Origin: Adiantum capillus-veneris
Lineage: Eukaryota; Streptophyta; Polypodiopsida; Polypodiales; Pteridaceae
Length of the DNA: 64,000 nucleotides
Direction: 5' to 3'
NCBI GenBank assembly: GCA_014529385.2
Contig: CM043961.1
Location: 16,410,478 to 16,474,477, forward strand
Made by a program: the position numbers and the translations under genes. Shown here piece by piece: positions 10,438 through 21,989 of the stretch (its first letter is position 1; each line of letters starts with the position of its first letter). The notes beneath the pieces are model-generated. The model did not search any database, had not been told where the DNA came from, and saw nothing but the letters and a program-made list of their open reading frames with translations.

Positions 10438-10441
10438 TTTA

Positions 10442-11079
10442 TGTCACAAAGTGATGACGTGGCTATCGACAACACAAACCCTAATTTTTGCCAGAAACCC
10501 TAAAAATCCTGCAAATCCTAATTCTGCCACAAACCCTAATTTTACAAAAACCCTAATTTTTGGAAAACCTAACCCTAACTGCTGGTTGGAAACCCTAAAA
10601 GATGGTGCTAGTGCCACGTAGCAGCAGTGTACGAACTTTCGGGTTTTTCGGGACTGAAAAAGCATCAGCATGAGCGACTCAAATTCAGCTGAGAGAGAGA
10701 GAAAGATTGATTTGCTTTAATTTACAAAAGCCACAGAGAGAGAGAGTTTGAGAGAGAGAATCTCTGCTTTTGATTTTTAAGCTTTTGGGGCTCTATTCTT
10801 GGGCATCCCTTGTAATCTTTATATACGCGGTGAGGGCCTCACTTCTCAGAGCATCTGGACGCAGAGCTGAGAGCGAAACCCTAACCACTCTTTGTACTTT
10901 GACATTGATTTAATACATAAATAAATACCGAAAGGGGCGCCAGTCTTTGGGGCCAATATCTCTAGGCACGGAACTCCACCGGGCCAGTGCAAATCTATTG
11001 TGATCTGTGAATTGTTTTGAAGTGGTTAGTTGGTGTTGTCGTGATTGATACTTGACTTGGAGTGTCCAAGTCTGTTACA
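10442..11079 (+). repeat. gypsy LTR, copy 3, with telomere-like words
   Basis: It starts TGTCACAAAG and ends TGTTACA, about 638 bp. The second half matches the LTRs at 3322 and 5281 (TTTTGGGGCTCTA, CACTTCTCAGAGCATCTGGA, GGGGCGCCAGTCTTTGGGGC). The first half differs and holds several AAACCCTAA words (10483-10610) plus GA-rich DNA. The primer-binding site follows at once, so it acts as a 5' LTR. Confidence 0.88.
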
Positions 11080-11093
11080 ATGGTATCAGAGCA
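11080..11093 (+). other. primer-binding site (initiator tRNA-Met type)
   Basis: ATGGTATCAGAGCA directly follows the LTR end. TGGTATCAGAGC is the common plant primer-binding site complementary to the 3' end of initiator tRNA-Met. Confidence 0.9.
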
Positions 11094-11150
11094 CGGCCGA
11101 TTTCTCTTCTACGGGAAATCCGATCCCCAATTTTTTTTTTCGCGGCACTT

Positions 11151-12543
11151 ATGGCTTCACGCAAGGATCAGTCGACTCCCTCTGCATCCGGAGATGTAGG
11201 CAGGGATCACAACGAAGATTCCGGCAGAGAGTATGGCCCGCCTCGGCCTACTCAGGCGGAGCAAAGAGAGATGAAGCGTCGTCAATTGATCGGCGATGCA
11301 ACAAAGATGATGCTCAGTTTTGCGAAGGATCCGAAATTGGCAAAATATATGAGCGAGACTTCTTTTCAGGAAGTGCATGCGCAGTGGCAGAAAGCCACTA
11401 CACCACCCCTGAAACCCGCTCTCAAGAAACCTTCTGATTACAAACAGTATTCAGAGAAGGAATTACAAGAGGTGGTTGATGCACGGATTGCTCAGCTTTT
11501 TGACGCGCAAAAAAAAGCCAAAAAGCACGGCAAAAAGCAAAATAAAGGCACTGACTTCCCTGGATATTTGGGTCGTCAGTCGACATTTGACAAGGCAAAG
11601 AAACAGAAGAAGCGTGTTCGATTTGAAGGAGTACATAGTTCTTCTCTTCTTCTTCTTCTTCTTCTGACAGTTCTTCTAGCTCTTCAGATTCGAGCAAAGA
11701 AGACAGAAAAGGTAAAAAGCGAAGCAAGAAACAAAGCTTCGGAAAGGGAAAGAAAAAGGCAAAGAAAGCTAAATCTCGCCCAGAGACTGACAGTTCTACT
11801 AAGGACTCGTCTAGAGACAGCTCAGATTCCGATGGACGGAAACTTTTATGCGAACAAGAAGAATTTTTACAAAGGCAACCAGCATGACTTTCTCAAAGAT
11901 AAAAGCAAGAAAGTTCGAGAGTTTAAGGAAGGTGGCCACTCGATCAAGTTTGATACTTTTTCAAGATACTCAGATGCTTCGAAGGCTGTCTTTTATAGAG
12001 CAGTTTGACATTGCTTTCGCGGGAGGACGCTATTCAGAGCACTCAAAGATTCAGAGAGCTGCCTCTTACTCTAAGGGGAATGCTTGTATTTGGTGGTCTA
12101 TGCTTCTTTTAAACAAGACTGCACCAGTTAAATGGTTGAGCTTTAAGAAGCTTCTTATTTCTTCTTGGTTGACGCAAGAATATGAACGAAATATACGAGC
12201 TGCTTGGAACCATCTTCGGATGACCAAGAAAGATACAATCAATGCTTACGGTGAGAGATTCTGGAGCTCTTTTCTACCCGCCTCTTCATTCAAGAAGATC
12301 GCGTTCAGAGAACATATTGAGCGGTTCACTTTGGTACCTACAAAGATCCGAGATCACTGCTTGGAGCAGAAGTCAGCTTCTATTCAAGAGTTGATGAGTC
12401 ATGGGAAGCGGGGCTTTGCCATTCACTCTGGCAGTCTGATCTATCTCGCAGATGAGGCCATGACACAACGAGCTGAAGAGACTTGTCCGCTACATAGTCC
12501 TGATGCTACCCATCCAGTTTTGGCCCATTTGGAGTCAGTTTGA
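11151..12543 (+). mobile_element. gypsy gag region, broken; element cut off after gag
   Basis: Gag begins MASRKDQSTPSASG about 60 bases after the primer site. It has a polar, Lys-rich N-terminal part with a Ser-rich run (11640-11700) and then a capsid-like domain (about 11950-12480) with FIEQFDIAFAGGRY, AAWNHLRMTKKDTINAY and HSGSLIYLADEA. It encodes the particle protein of a gypsy element related to 1-3861. A few breaks are present. No protease or RT follows, so the element is truncated near 12543. Confidence 0.8.
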
Positions 12544-13881
12544 CTTCATATGTCAATTTTGACACTTTGTAGCCTTTGACTTGTTTTCTGTTGTTTGAGA
12601 GCTTGCCTTGATTGTTTTCATGAAACCGTCCAGGTACATTGTGTATAGACCTAGTCTATAAGTTATCCATGGAGTTAGAATACAATTCTGGCATATGGCA
12701 AAAACCTAAATTATCTACTTGGAACCCCTCTCGACCCCTGTCGAATGGTCATCTGGTGATATAGAAGTATTCTATTATATAGGGGCATGCTATAGTTCAA
12801 GTCTCATCCAATTCGGTTGAGCTGACAAGCCATTATGGTCAATTTTGGATCGTAGGACTTCGTGTACTGCTGGGTTTCTAGGGTTTTTCCCAAGCCTAGA
12901 CTTTCTACCCAGCCATATAGAATTGTTCATTGATAAGCTTAGAACTTACCCCTCATGTCTCGTGTGAAACGGTGCTATAAATGGGCAATTGTGGACTCCG
13001 AAAATCGCGCGTGAAAAAGGTCGAGAGCTCTCTCCTTCAAGAGTGACTAGTGGAAATGAGGTGATTTTGGGCTACCTGGGATATCTATACTCGGACTTCC
13101 CAAACTATTTTTTTCCAAATTCCTCTGTTAGTCCTACTAGGCCATGAAATCTATGTTAGACTCAAAAAAAAATTCAATCGGATTCCGTTAACTCATTTGC
13201 GAAAGTAGGCCTTGGCAGCCTAATTGAGGCTTCCTGCTTCCATCTGTCAATTCGATTGAAATTTTTTATGCATGTCCGCCTTGTCCTTTTGATCATCTGT
13301 ATATCTTTGATTTCTCCATCTGAGCTTATTTGCTATTTATTATTAATTTTTAAATTATTTATTAAAAAATTCATAAAAAATAATAAAATGCGCTAAAAAA
13401 GCAAAGTGAAAAATCAATAATTAGGAAAATCCATTGAACAACACCTTTTTTTTTTTTTGGTGGATTTCTCCATTTTTAAGTTCTAATATCAAGAAAAATG
13501 AAGAAAATAACAAAAAAAAAGACCATTTTTTTATGATTTTCTGATAGTATATACACCATTTACACTCATCGGGGAGATGTTATCGGTTAACTTTCCCTTG
13601 TTGATGATTTTGTAAGGGCATTATTAGGTTATTTTGCAAAAAACCACACGTTAACATCAAACTTTTTTCTCCCTATTCAAACATTGCCCTTAATTACCTA
13701 GTTCCCTTCCACCCCTCCTTGATGGCGTACTCCGGGACGACTATGTGCATGGGTTGAACAATCGTGTCTATGCATAGCCTTGATTGAGTCTACCATGCTC
13801 TGAAGATCAATGCAATTCAAACCATTATAATGTGCAAGGGTTGGGTATTAACTCAAGGGTTTCTGATGTCGAGGTTTTCTG
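12544..13881. other. intervening DNA with no recognised gene
   Basis: The first ~750 bp are mixed-composition. From about 13300 to 13560 the DNA is strongly AT-rich, with A and T runs. Since the minus-strand gypsy ends just to the right, part of this could be its 3' LTR, but I found no matching copy near 22 kb and no clear LTR edges. Confidence 0.5.
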
Positions 13882-15063
13882 TTACAGTTTCCCAAAGAGC
13901 AAATCTTGTAGCTTGTGTGCTCTTTGCATTATTGTACCGTCAGGATGCTTTGGCACGCTGATTTCCTGGGTTGTTGGTATCAATAATGATGGTTGGTGAG
14001 CTTTAACTTGCCACTGGTATCTTGATTTTTCTTCAATGAAATGTTGTGGTTGAGTGTTTTGAGGCTTAACCCTCCATTGCTTCATTGGTTTTACAATTTG
14101 CGTAGAAGATAAGTGCTCCTTTTTCTTCCAAATCCATTTTGTTTTAGGTTCCCTGCTCGAAGATGCTCTTCTTTGTGTTTTGAACCTTGGAACCGTCTTT
14201 GGTACAGTAGATGAGGTTTTGGGCACCCAAATATGAATCGACTTGTCCTTAAGTTGTGCTTTTGGTACCCAGATTTGCCTGACTCCTTGCATGCTACTTG
14301 TAGCATTTTCTTTTCTATAGGATGGACAAGATTGATTGCTTCGTGGTTTGTTCTGCTGGTAACCTCCTTTCCATTCCTCTTTGTTTGGTGCAATTGAAAC
14401 AATGAGTTGTCTGCCTTTAGGTGATAGCTTGAGATGATTAATATCCCAATCTGGTACTGCTTTGTACGTCCGCATCCATGAGATTCCAAGAATCATCGTT
14501 TCAGTCATGTGTTCATCAAGTAAGCATACAAACTGATCAGGGCATGAACATCCATGTACTATCACATTTATGTTGACTAATCCCAGTGTCGGTGTTGGGT
14601 TCTTGTTGCATCCTTTAATTGCCGATATTCTTGAAGTCAACGATTGATTCATTGCTTTCTTGTGTGTGGAATAATTGACTACATTTAGTGGAGCTCATGT
14701 ATCGACCAGGGAATTTGTGCTATGATTGTTCAGCTGTACGTTGATGCGAAGGTCCATTCCATCTAACCATTCATCATTTGTTGACACTGCATCTTTTTGT
14801 ATTTCCCATAGTCGTCCATCTAGTTCCAGAGTGTTGATGGGGATAGCTATTCGTTGATTTTTGTGAGTAACTTTCCTTTTGAGTACTCGAAGCCGAGCTT
14901 CCTCTTGGGCTTCATCAATAACCTGCTGTCGTTTTATATTTCTTTGCTTTGTTGCATGCATCTTTTCTAGCAATTCGTTGGTTAGCGACAAATTGTACTT
15001 CTTTAAACGGCAGCCATCACTAATCCAATTAGCCATTGGTTCACCATCTAGGGTGGACAACAC
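13882..15063 (-). other. extra 3' coding region with a second retropepsin-like domain
   Basis: Downstream of integrase, minus-strand frames do not look like integrase tail or chromodomain. A Lys/Arg/Glu-rich segment (about 15063-14760) leads to INVQLNNHSTNSLVDT near 14695. The adjoining frame contains VNINVIVHGCSCPDQFVCLL and MILGISWMRTYKAVPDWD at about 14450-14580. A DT motif preceding hydrophobic strands and an ILG..W motif before a short strand are retropepsin features. The C-terminal half is basic and Gln/Pro/Thr-rich. No signal peptide or membrane segment is seen, so it is not envelope-like. Function unknown. Confidence 0.5.
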
Positions 15064-15559
15064 TTGGGGATATGTCTTTAATGATAAACGGTGTGTTTTC
15101 CTTTTTCTTAAACTTGGGAGTGTGTTGCTTAAGGTAATAGACTAAAACTAAGTCCCCTTTTTTGAAGTTTTTTGTAACTAGATGGGAATCAAAATACTAT
15201 TTTTATTTTCGCTTTTGTGCATAGATATGAGCTACAGCTGTTAGCGTTTGCTCATCAAGCTTTTCTAAATCTTCAAGCCTCTCTGACAATTCATGTCCAG
15301 TTCACTCAAGATCCTTAGCTACCCTTAGTGTCGGAAATAGAAATTCTATCGGCAATATGACATCAAGACCATAAACAAATTTAAAGGGTGTAGCATTTAA
15401 AGCTGTCTTGAATGAAACTCTATAAGCCCATAGAGCGGCATGGAGATTCATTTCCCAATCTGTCTATCCTAAACTAACCACTTTAGTTAATGCCGAGCTA
15501 AGAATTTTATTCGTATGCTTAGCTTGTCCATTTTCTTGTGGGTGAGAGGGGGCTGATTT

Positions 15560-16454
15560 GTTATGGGATGACCATAAATTCATTAAGCAAATACTCAATT
15601 ACCTCATTGAGGAAATGAGTTCCCCTATCACTGACAATTTGTATTGGCACTCCATATCTTGTAAACACATTCTCATATAGGAATGCAGCTGTGGTTCTGG
15701 CATCATTCTTTTGGGTTGCTTTAGCCTCTTCCCACTTGGTCAAATAATGCGTAGCTAGAATGATATATTGAGCTTGGGTTCTATAAGCATGTGGTTGTAT
15801 TGGCCCAACAAAGTCTATACCCCATTTTGCAAAAGCTCTAGCCCCCATCATTGGTCTTAAAGACATGCTATCTACACGGGTTGGCATTTTTGCTCATTCA
15901 CATGCATCACACCTTTGAACATATTCTTTGGCATCTGTAGGAAGTATTGGCCACCAGATGCCTGCCATTAAGATTGCTCTTGTGATGGTTTGACTTGAAA
16001 AGTGACCTCCCGCTAATCCAGCATATGCTTATTCTATAATGGGAATATATTCATCTTCATTTGCACAAAGACGCAGATGTTGATCTTTTCCTCTTTGATA
16101 CAATTGGTGCCCATTAAGAGCATAGTCTCTAGCTTTAGTTTCAATTGCTCTTTGTTGGCGTTCACTCATATCCTCAGGAAATGTTCGGCTTGATAAGTAA
16201 CTAACTAGATAGTTACTCCACTTAGGAACAAGTGATATTCGGAACAATGTCACATGAGGTATGGGTGCTTGTTTCTGGCATTGAGGGCATTGTTTTACAA
16301 ATGAGTGAACATCACTCCTCATAGTTGGCCAAAATACTCCAAGTCTCAATATCCATTGCATAGTTTGGTTTTCCGTAAAGTGAAGTCCCATGATGGTAAT
16401 ATGTGCTTGACTTAGGTATTGGGTTTTTTCCTCAGGATTAATACACAAAAGCAA
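15560..16454 (-). other. integrase region of the minus-strand gypsy
   Basis: The zinc-finger part reads MGLHFTENQT...LGVFWPTMRSDVHSFV, then CPQCQKQ. The catalytic core shows KWGIDFVGPIQPH, YIILATHYLTKWEEAKA and IVSDRGTHFLNEV. The DFVGPI and SDRGTHF words carry the first two catalytic acidic residues of retroviral-type integrases. Confidence 0.8.
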
Positions 16455-17180
16455 GATTCTGTCTTGATTTCTTTTGTATAGCCTCCAGCTAGTAATTGAT
16501 ACATAGCCGATTGCTCAATTAATCTGGTTGTAATAGGAAGTGGTATTTGAGAATCCACTTGAGCTATGGTCATCAATGATACCATATTTTTCGACCATCG
16601 AGGTACCATTTCCACGGAGAACAGATATGCATTTGGTAGATCATTGTCTACTCCCTTTGGTGGTTCTCCTGATATAATCCTTGACAAATAATATGCTCTT
16701 TGGTGAGTTGTGCCCTTTTTCACAACTACAGTGAAATCAAATTTCAAAAGAATGATGAACCATCTCACTATTCTTCCTGTGTTGCATGGCTTGTTGACCG
16801 TGTACAATAAGGCTTGGTGGTCCACAAAGAACACAAATTTGTGAGCTAATAGGTAATGTCTATACTTTTTTACAGCATAGATCATTCCTAATCCTTCTCT
16901 TTTGGTGGTTGTATAGTTTTTCTTTGCCATAGTCAACTACCTACTAGCATAAGAAATAGGAAAATCAATTTTCTCGTCTCCTAATTGAGCTAGTATACAC
17001 CCGATGGAAAAATTGGAAGCATCTACATGTATGTGGAATATCTTATTCCAATCTGGTGGTCTCAATATTGGAGTTGAAGTGAGAGCTTGCTTAAGCTTCA
17101 TGAAGGATTCTTCACACTCATCAGTCCATTCAAAGAGTGTAATCAAGTTGTACATGGGTTTTGCAATTATAGCGTACATG
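16412..17180 (-). other. RNase H region of the minus-strand gypsy
   Basis: The connection and RNase H-like words are clear: LKQALTSTPILRPPDW, FHIHVDASNFSIGCILAQ, YTTTKREGLGMIYAVKKYRH, FFVDHQALLY and IVRWFIILLKFDF. This type with VDHQALLY and KRE.L.MIYA is the ordinary gypsy RNase H that follows RT. Confidence 0.8.
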
Positions 17181-17299
17181 TAAATGAATCATCGGTAATA
17201 TCCACAATGTCCCATGAAAGCTTGAACCCCTTTTACTATTGTCTAAGCAATTCAACAATAACATTAATTTTATCCATATCAATAGCTATGCCATTTTAG

Positions 17300-18157
17300 A
17301 CACTATATGTCCAAGAATTTTCCTTCTCTGCCCATAAATGTGCACTTTTCAGGATTTAAGCAAATCCTATAAAGTCTACATTTTTCGAATACCTTTTTGA
17401 GGTGTTCAAAATAATCAGTCCGGATTGATAAATGTACACATAAATCATTCATATATACTTCCAAGAAATTCCAAAGATGTTCTTTAAAAGAATGGCTCAT
17501 CAATCTTTGAAAGGTGGCAGGAGCATTAGTTAACCCAAAAGGCATAACCCGATAAGCAAAAATACCCCATTCAGTTGCTTGGAATCAGCCAAAAGTTGAT
17601 TGTATCCCAAAAAGCCATCTAAAAAGCTATAAGCTTCTTTACCTGCAACTCATTCTAAAACATGCTCAGTGATTGGAAGAGGAAAGTTGTCTCTAATGGT
17701 AGTTGCATTCACTTTCTTGAGATTGACACACACTCTTAATTTTCCATTTTTCTTGGGTACTATCGCAATTGGAGACACCCAATATCTGTGTTCAATTTCA
17801 TAAATGAATTCGGCTTTCTTTAGCTTTTCTATCTCCTCTTTGATCTTTCTGGCAAATGTTTCATTATAAATAAGTATATGGCCTCTGTCTGCTTGGTTTT
17901 GCATCATCTCTTATGGATATGGTATATTGACAAATTTTTGGATCAACACCCTTGAGATCCTTATAAGACCAAGCAAAGATATCTTGGTATTTTTTCAGTA
18001 AGCTTAACACAAGTTCTTCTTCTTCTTCCGTCAGGTCGTTTGCAATGTAGGCAGGTCTAGGCTCTTCTCCTGGTTTGACCTGATCTATCTTTTTTGTGTT
18101 TTCAGGTCCTTTGTAGGACTCGCCCTGTTTTTGTAGTTCCCTGAGAGGTTGTTCCAC
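17300..18157 (-). other. reverse transcriptase region of the minus-strand gypsy
   Basis: Recognisable RT words run from right to left: DIFAWSYKDLKGVDP, SPIAIVPKKNGKLRVCVN, NFPLPI, MPFGLTNAPATFQRL and the region holding the YxDD-like site (EVYMNDL), then CLNPEKCTF. It is the DNA-synthesising domain of the element. Upstream frames from about 19007 to 18160 are a Lys/Glu-rich linker. Fossil. Confidence 0.8.
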
Positions 18158-19329
18158 TATGATTTTTGATCTTGGAGGTTATATTTCTTGTAATGGGATG
18201 GAACACTCGTTACATCTTTACCTTCCTTTTCAATGGTTTCCATTTCAGTGGTATATATCTCCTTTAGAGCTTTCTTCAGCTCTTGATACTTCTTTCTTCG
18301 TTCAACTCGTGTCATGGTTGAATCCTTGTCCTGGTATTTAAGTTTTGCTTGAGTTTTCTTTCTCGTTTTTCTCAATGTTTTTGATATTTTCTACTTTTCA
18401 TTTAGAGGATATCTACTAGTGATTTTTTCTTTGACACAATCATGTGCATCTATTTGCATCAGAAACTGTGTTTTGCTGGAGATTGATGGCATAGGTCTAG
18501 ATTTCAAGTTTCTCGTGTCTCTTTTTCTTCTATGCCATTTCTGTCTTCTTAGTTTCTGGTTTGGAAAGTCAAAGAACTTCTCCTCCCCTCCTTTCATGAG
18601 TAGTTTAGCTCTCACATGTTCTTTTTCCGACCCCGAATCATCCAAGGTAGCTGAATGTTCTTCTAACTCATGTGTTGCATCATAGTAGAAGTTTGAAAAG
18701 ACTTGTTGAGCTTTCATTAAGTCCTTGGATTCTTAATTTTGTCTTCAATGTGAAGGGTTGAGATCATTTGTATGGGAATTATGTCATAGCTGTCCTCATT
18801 GCAAAATTGAGTAGGCATAGACGTACTTACACATACATCCATTGTTGCTAAAATTTGAGTCCACTCAAATGGCTCAAACAAATGCTCTGGAAATGGTTCG
18901 GGTACATAGGCTTTGTCTATGCAATCCCTTTCTAAGATACATTCTTCTCGTTTTAAGCTCCCCTTTTTTGAGGCTCCACACATCCAAATAGGTGTGTCTT
19001 TGTTCAACCAAGATGGAAGCTTAGTTTCAGCCGAAGAGACTAAGTCATCATGACATTTCTATAGGTGTGATCTTTTAGATTAACCCTTGTTATTGATCCC
19101 ACTTGCTTCAAGTACAGATAATTGTTTCCCCAATCTTGAATGAGTTGTACTTGTCGCATAAAAGGTCTTCCCAAGATGATTTCGTAATTGAGTTTCTTTC
19201 CAAAGTCCACTATTACAAAAGTGTGTTGATAATCAATCCCACAGGAATGAACTTTTTCAAACAGTCCTAAGTGTCTTTGATATGTCCATCAGCCGATTGC
19301 AATTTCATTCGAATTTTCTAATGGCTAGT

Positions 19330-19450
19330 TTTTCCCATGATTCCTATACTGCTTTCGTGGCTATGGCTATGCTTGCCCCACTATCCAGTATTGCCATGAT
19401 TTCTATATCATTATATCTCACAAGAAGGGTTGTGTTTCCTTCTTCCCTTT
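19330..19450 (-). other. retropepsin-like motif (canonical gag-pol position)
   Basis: The minus strand reads IEIMAILDSGASIAIATKAV at about 19360-19415. It holds the aspartic-protease signature D-S-G-A preceded by hydrophobic residues, as in retropepsins. It lies between gag and RT, where gypsy elements keep their protease. Confidence 0.7.
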
Positions 19451-19476
19451 TGTAGTATTCTCCAACTTTGTTCATT

Positions 19477-19927
19477 CATTAGGCAAAATTTGGACTCACA
19501 AAGGGGCCCTTTAAGGAGTTTGACTTCACCTCTCTCTACCAAAACAGGCGTATGGATAAATTTTTGCAAACAAACTCCAAAGCTGGCGGAGGTTTGACAG
19601 TTAGAATGTCCTCTTCAAGCTCTATCTATTGATATATAGCATGCCATGAGATTCCTCATATTTAAGAAGATTCTTTTTTTGATTCACCTATGATGTGACA
19701 ACTCCGTCGGAATCTAAGTGAATCAAAAAAAGAATCTTTTAAAATATGAGGAATCTCATGGCGTGTTATATATCAGTAGATAGAGCTTGAAGAGGATATT
19801 CTAACTGTCAAACCTCCGCCAACTTTGGAGTTTGTTTGCAAAAATTTATCCATGCGCCCGTTTTGGTAGAGAGAGGTAAAGTCAAACTCCTTAAGGGCCC
19901 CTTTGTGAGTCAAAATTTTGTCTAATG
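19477..19927. repeat. large inverted repeat, ~210-bp arms, ~31-bp spacer
   Basis: The left arm 19477-19687 and right arm 19719-19927 are near-perfect reverse complements. Examples are ATTAGGCAAAATTTGGACTC against GAGTCAAAATTTTGTCTAAT, and GAGATTCCTCATATTTAAGA against its partner at about 19740-19760. The spacer holds TATGATGTGACAACTCCGTC. It lies beside the protease region of the minus-strand gypsy, and transcripts from either strand could fold into a long hairpin. Confidence 0.92.
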
Positions 19928-20299
19928 AGGATGGATTTTGATCTGTTTGTTATCCAATTCGTGCTTCAATTTTTCTAAAATTTTCACAATTAGCCTTATT
20001 ATCCCCACCTTCTCTAATGTTTTCTGTAGATCATTCCATAAATATGGTATGATTTTTAACAGTTCTCTTAAAGTAAGAGTGCATTGAATGGGTGTAGACA
20101 TGATTGAATGGATATTGTCTACCTCTAGGGTCTGTTTTGCTCTTTTTATCTCAGTGGTTTTACACAATATGGCTTCATCTTCGTTATCTCCCAAGTAAGA
20201 GAGTAGTGTTTTTAGAGTCATTGGTTTAGACATCCTGAAGCTTCAGATTCGCAATCCCCATACAAGGATTGTATGATCCATGTCCATATCAGGAGGTAG

Positions 20300-21890
20300 A
20301 TTGTCTGTAATGGAAATGACCTATGAACTTTGAGAGTAGTGGAATTAGGAAATTAGGTGAAGCACTTTTGAGAGATTACTTTGTGAGCATAACGGGTGAA
20401 CTTGATTGATGGTAGCAACATAAACATGGTACTTGTCATGCTCTGGGCATTCATTTTTCCAGTGATCATCATCTGCACCACAGTTATGACAGTTCCCAGT
20501 TCTTGGCTTAATCGTGGGTCTTACCATCGGAGGTCTAACACCTTGATTAGTTACATAGTACATCGGTGCAAGCTCTGGTGTAGTATAAGTCATAGGTTCT
20601 TCCATTGGTGGTGGATCTGAATTATATTAGTTTCCTTCTACCATTATTGTAGATGGAATAGGCTCAACATAGGGTGTAACAGGCACTAGTGTTTGCTCAT
20701 CTATGACTCCTTCTGAATGCATATACTTTACAGACACTGCATTATGTCCATGATATGGAGGTTTTTGACAACACAGGTTGAGGTCTTTCCATACCTATAG
20801 GTGGTCTTTGAGTTGGGGCCATATTAGGTTGATATATGTACGTGGGTTGTCCTGGTGGCCTCATAGGCACATATTGAACATTCCCATTATACTTTAGTCG
20901 GTAATAGCACTCATTGGTCTCATGATTGGTCCATTTATCCTCGAGTGCACATCATTTTTGTGGCCTAATTGGTTGTCCCTGTTGAGGTATCCCTTGCCCT
21001 GGTCCCCTCATAGGTGCTTTTTGCATGTTATTCATCGTTTCATTCATCCTTTTGAGCATGTCTTCTATGGCTGTAAGCAGTGCTGCAACTTTTTCATTGA
21101 AAATATCACAATTGTCTCCTAAGTCAATAACATCTAACACGCACTCTTCTAGGGTCATATGTTTCTTGCTATACAATACAGCATGAAGTTTTTTGTTTAG
21201 CAGTCCCTCTAGAAATAATGATACTAACCTTTCTTCTGCAGGTATTTCTAGCTCTGGGCATCTTGCAATGTATTATTTCATTCTAGCTGCACAATCCTTA
21301 ACAAACTTACCTTGTTTCTATTTGAAGCTATAGATTTGAGCTACCGTGTTATGTTTGATCCTCGTTTTGGAACATGCAGCTACAAATCCTTCAGCTAATG
21401 TATTTGAGTCCATGATTGACCTCGGTGGAATGTTTTGGAACCATTTCAGTGCTTTTCCTTCTAATGTCATTCCAAATCCCTTGAACTGAGTATGGAAATC
21501 AAATATGCATTATGATCTTAGCACTTTCTTAAAGCTTGCTAAGTGGTCATATGGATCCCCAGATTCACTATATTTTCTGACCCATTTTTGAAAATCAACT
21601 AGTCTGACGCGTCTATTTGGTTCGACTCCTGGTCTCCTAGCAGTTGGTCCTGTTTTGAGTCCTTCAAACCCGTCTGTTGGAAATAGTGACTCATGTAGCC
21701 CTGGACTGGCTTTAGTATCACGTGATTTTCTTCGTGATGAGGTAGTTTCAGCTTTTTTAACATTACTCTCAAAAGATCTCTCTCGGAGTTCATCTCTTGG
21801 AATAGTTTCTGGTCATTGGCCCATATCCAATCCCTTCTGGAGTACCCTTGGTATTTGGTTTGTTCCACCTCTTCAGGACTCATCATAACA
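20300..21890 (-). other. gag region of the minus-strand gypsy
   Basis: Minus-strand frames show an N-terminal region (MMSPEEVEQTKYQGYSRRDW), a capsid-like part (FQKWVRKYSESGDPYDHL, EGKALKWFQNIPPRSIMDSN, KKLHAVLYSKKHMTLEECV), a Gln/Pro-rich stretch and a zinc knuckle of CCHC type, CHNCGADDDHWKNEC, at about 20435-20500. This is the particle protein region. Fossil. Confidence 0.75.
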
Positions 21891-21962
21891 AAAGTATTGT
21901 TATAACAATCCCTAAATAGGTTGGTTGGTAGACGCTCGTGTTTTTCCCTAGTTTAGGTCACT

Positions 21963-21987
21963 TCAATCCCCGGCAATGGTTTCAAAT
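21963..21987 (-). other. possible tRNA primer-binding site
   Basis: The minus strand reads CCATTGCCGGGGATTGAA. GTTGCCGGGGA is the core of the tRNA-Asp-type primer site used by several plant gypsy lineages. It lies about 75-100 bases before the gag start, as expected, but the first bases do not match well. Confidence 0.35.
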
Positions 21988-21989
21988 GT

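Noticed and set aside
10480-10610. Interstitial telomere
   Set aside because: The AAACCCTAA words are separated by unrelated bases and sit inside a defined LTR; a telomere remnant would be a tight head-to-tail array.
11080-11093. tRNA gene
   Set aside because: TGGTATCAGAGC sites here and at 8150, 44890 and 50612 match only the 3' end of initiator tRNA-Met and lie next to LTRs, so they are primer-binding sites.
13882-15063. Envelope-like ORF of an Athila-type element
   Set aside because: No signal peptide or membrane segment is visible, and the motifs present look protease-like and basic instead.
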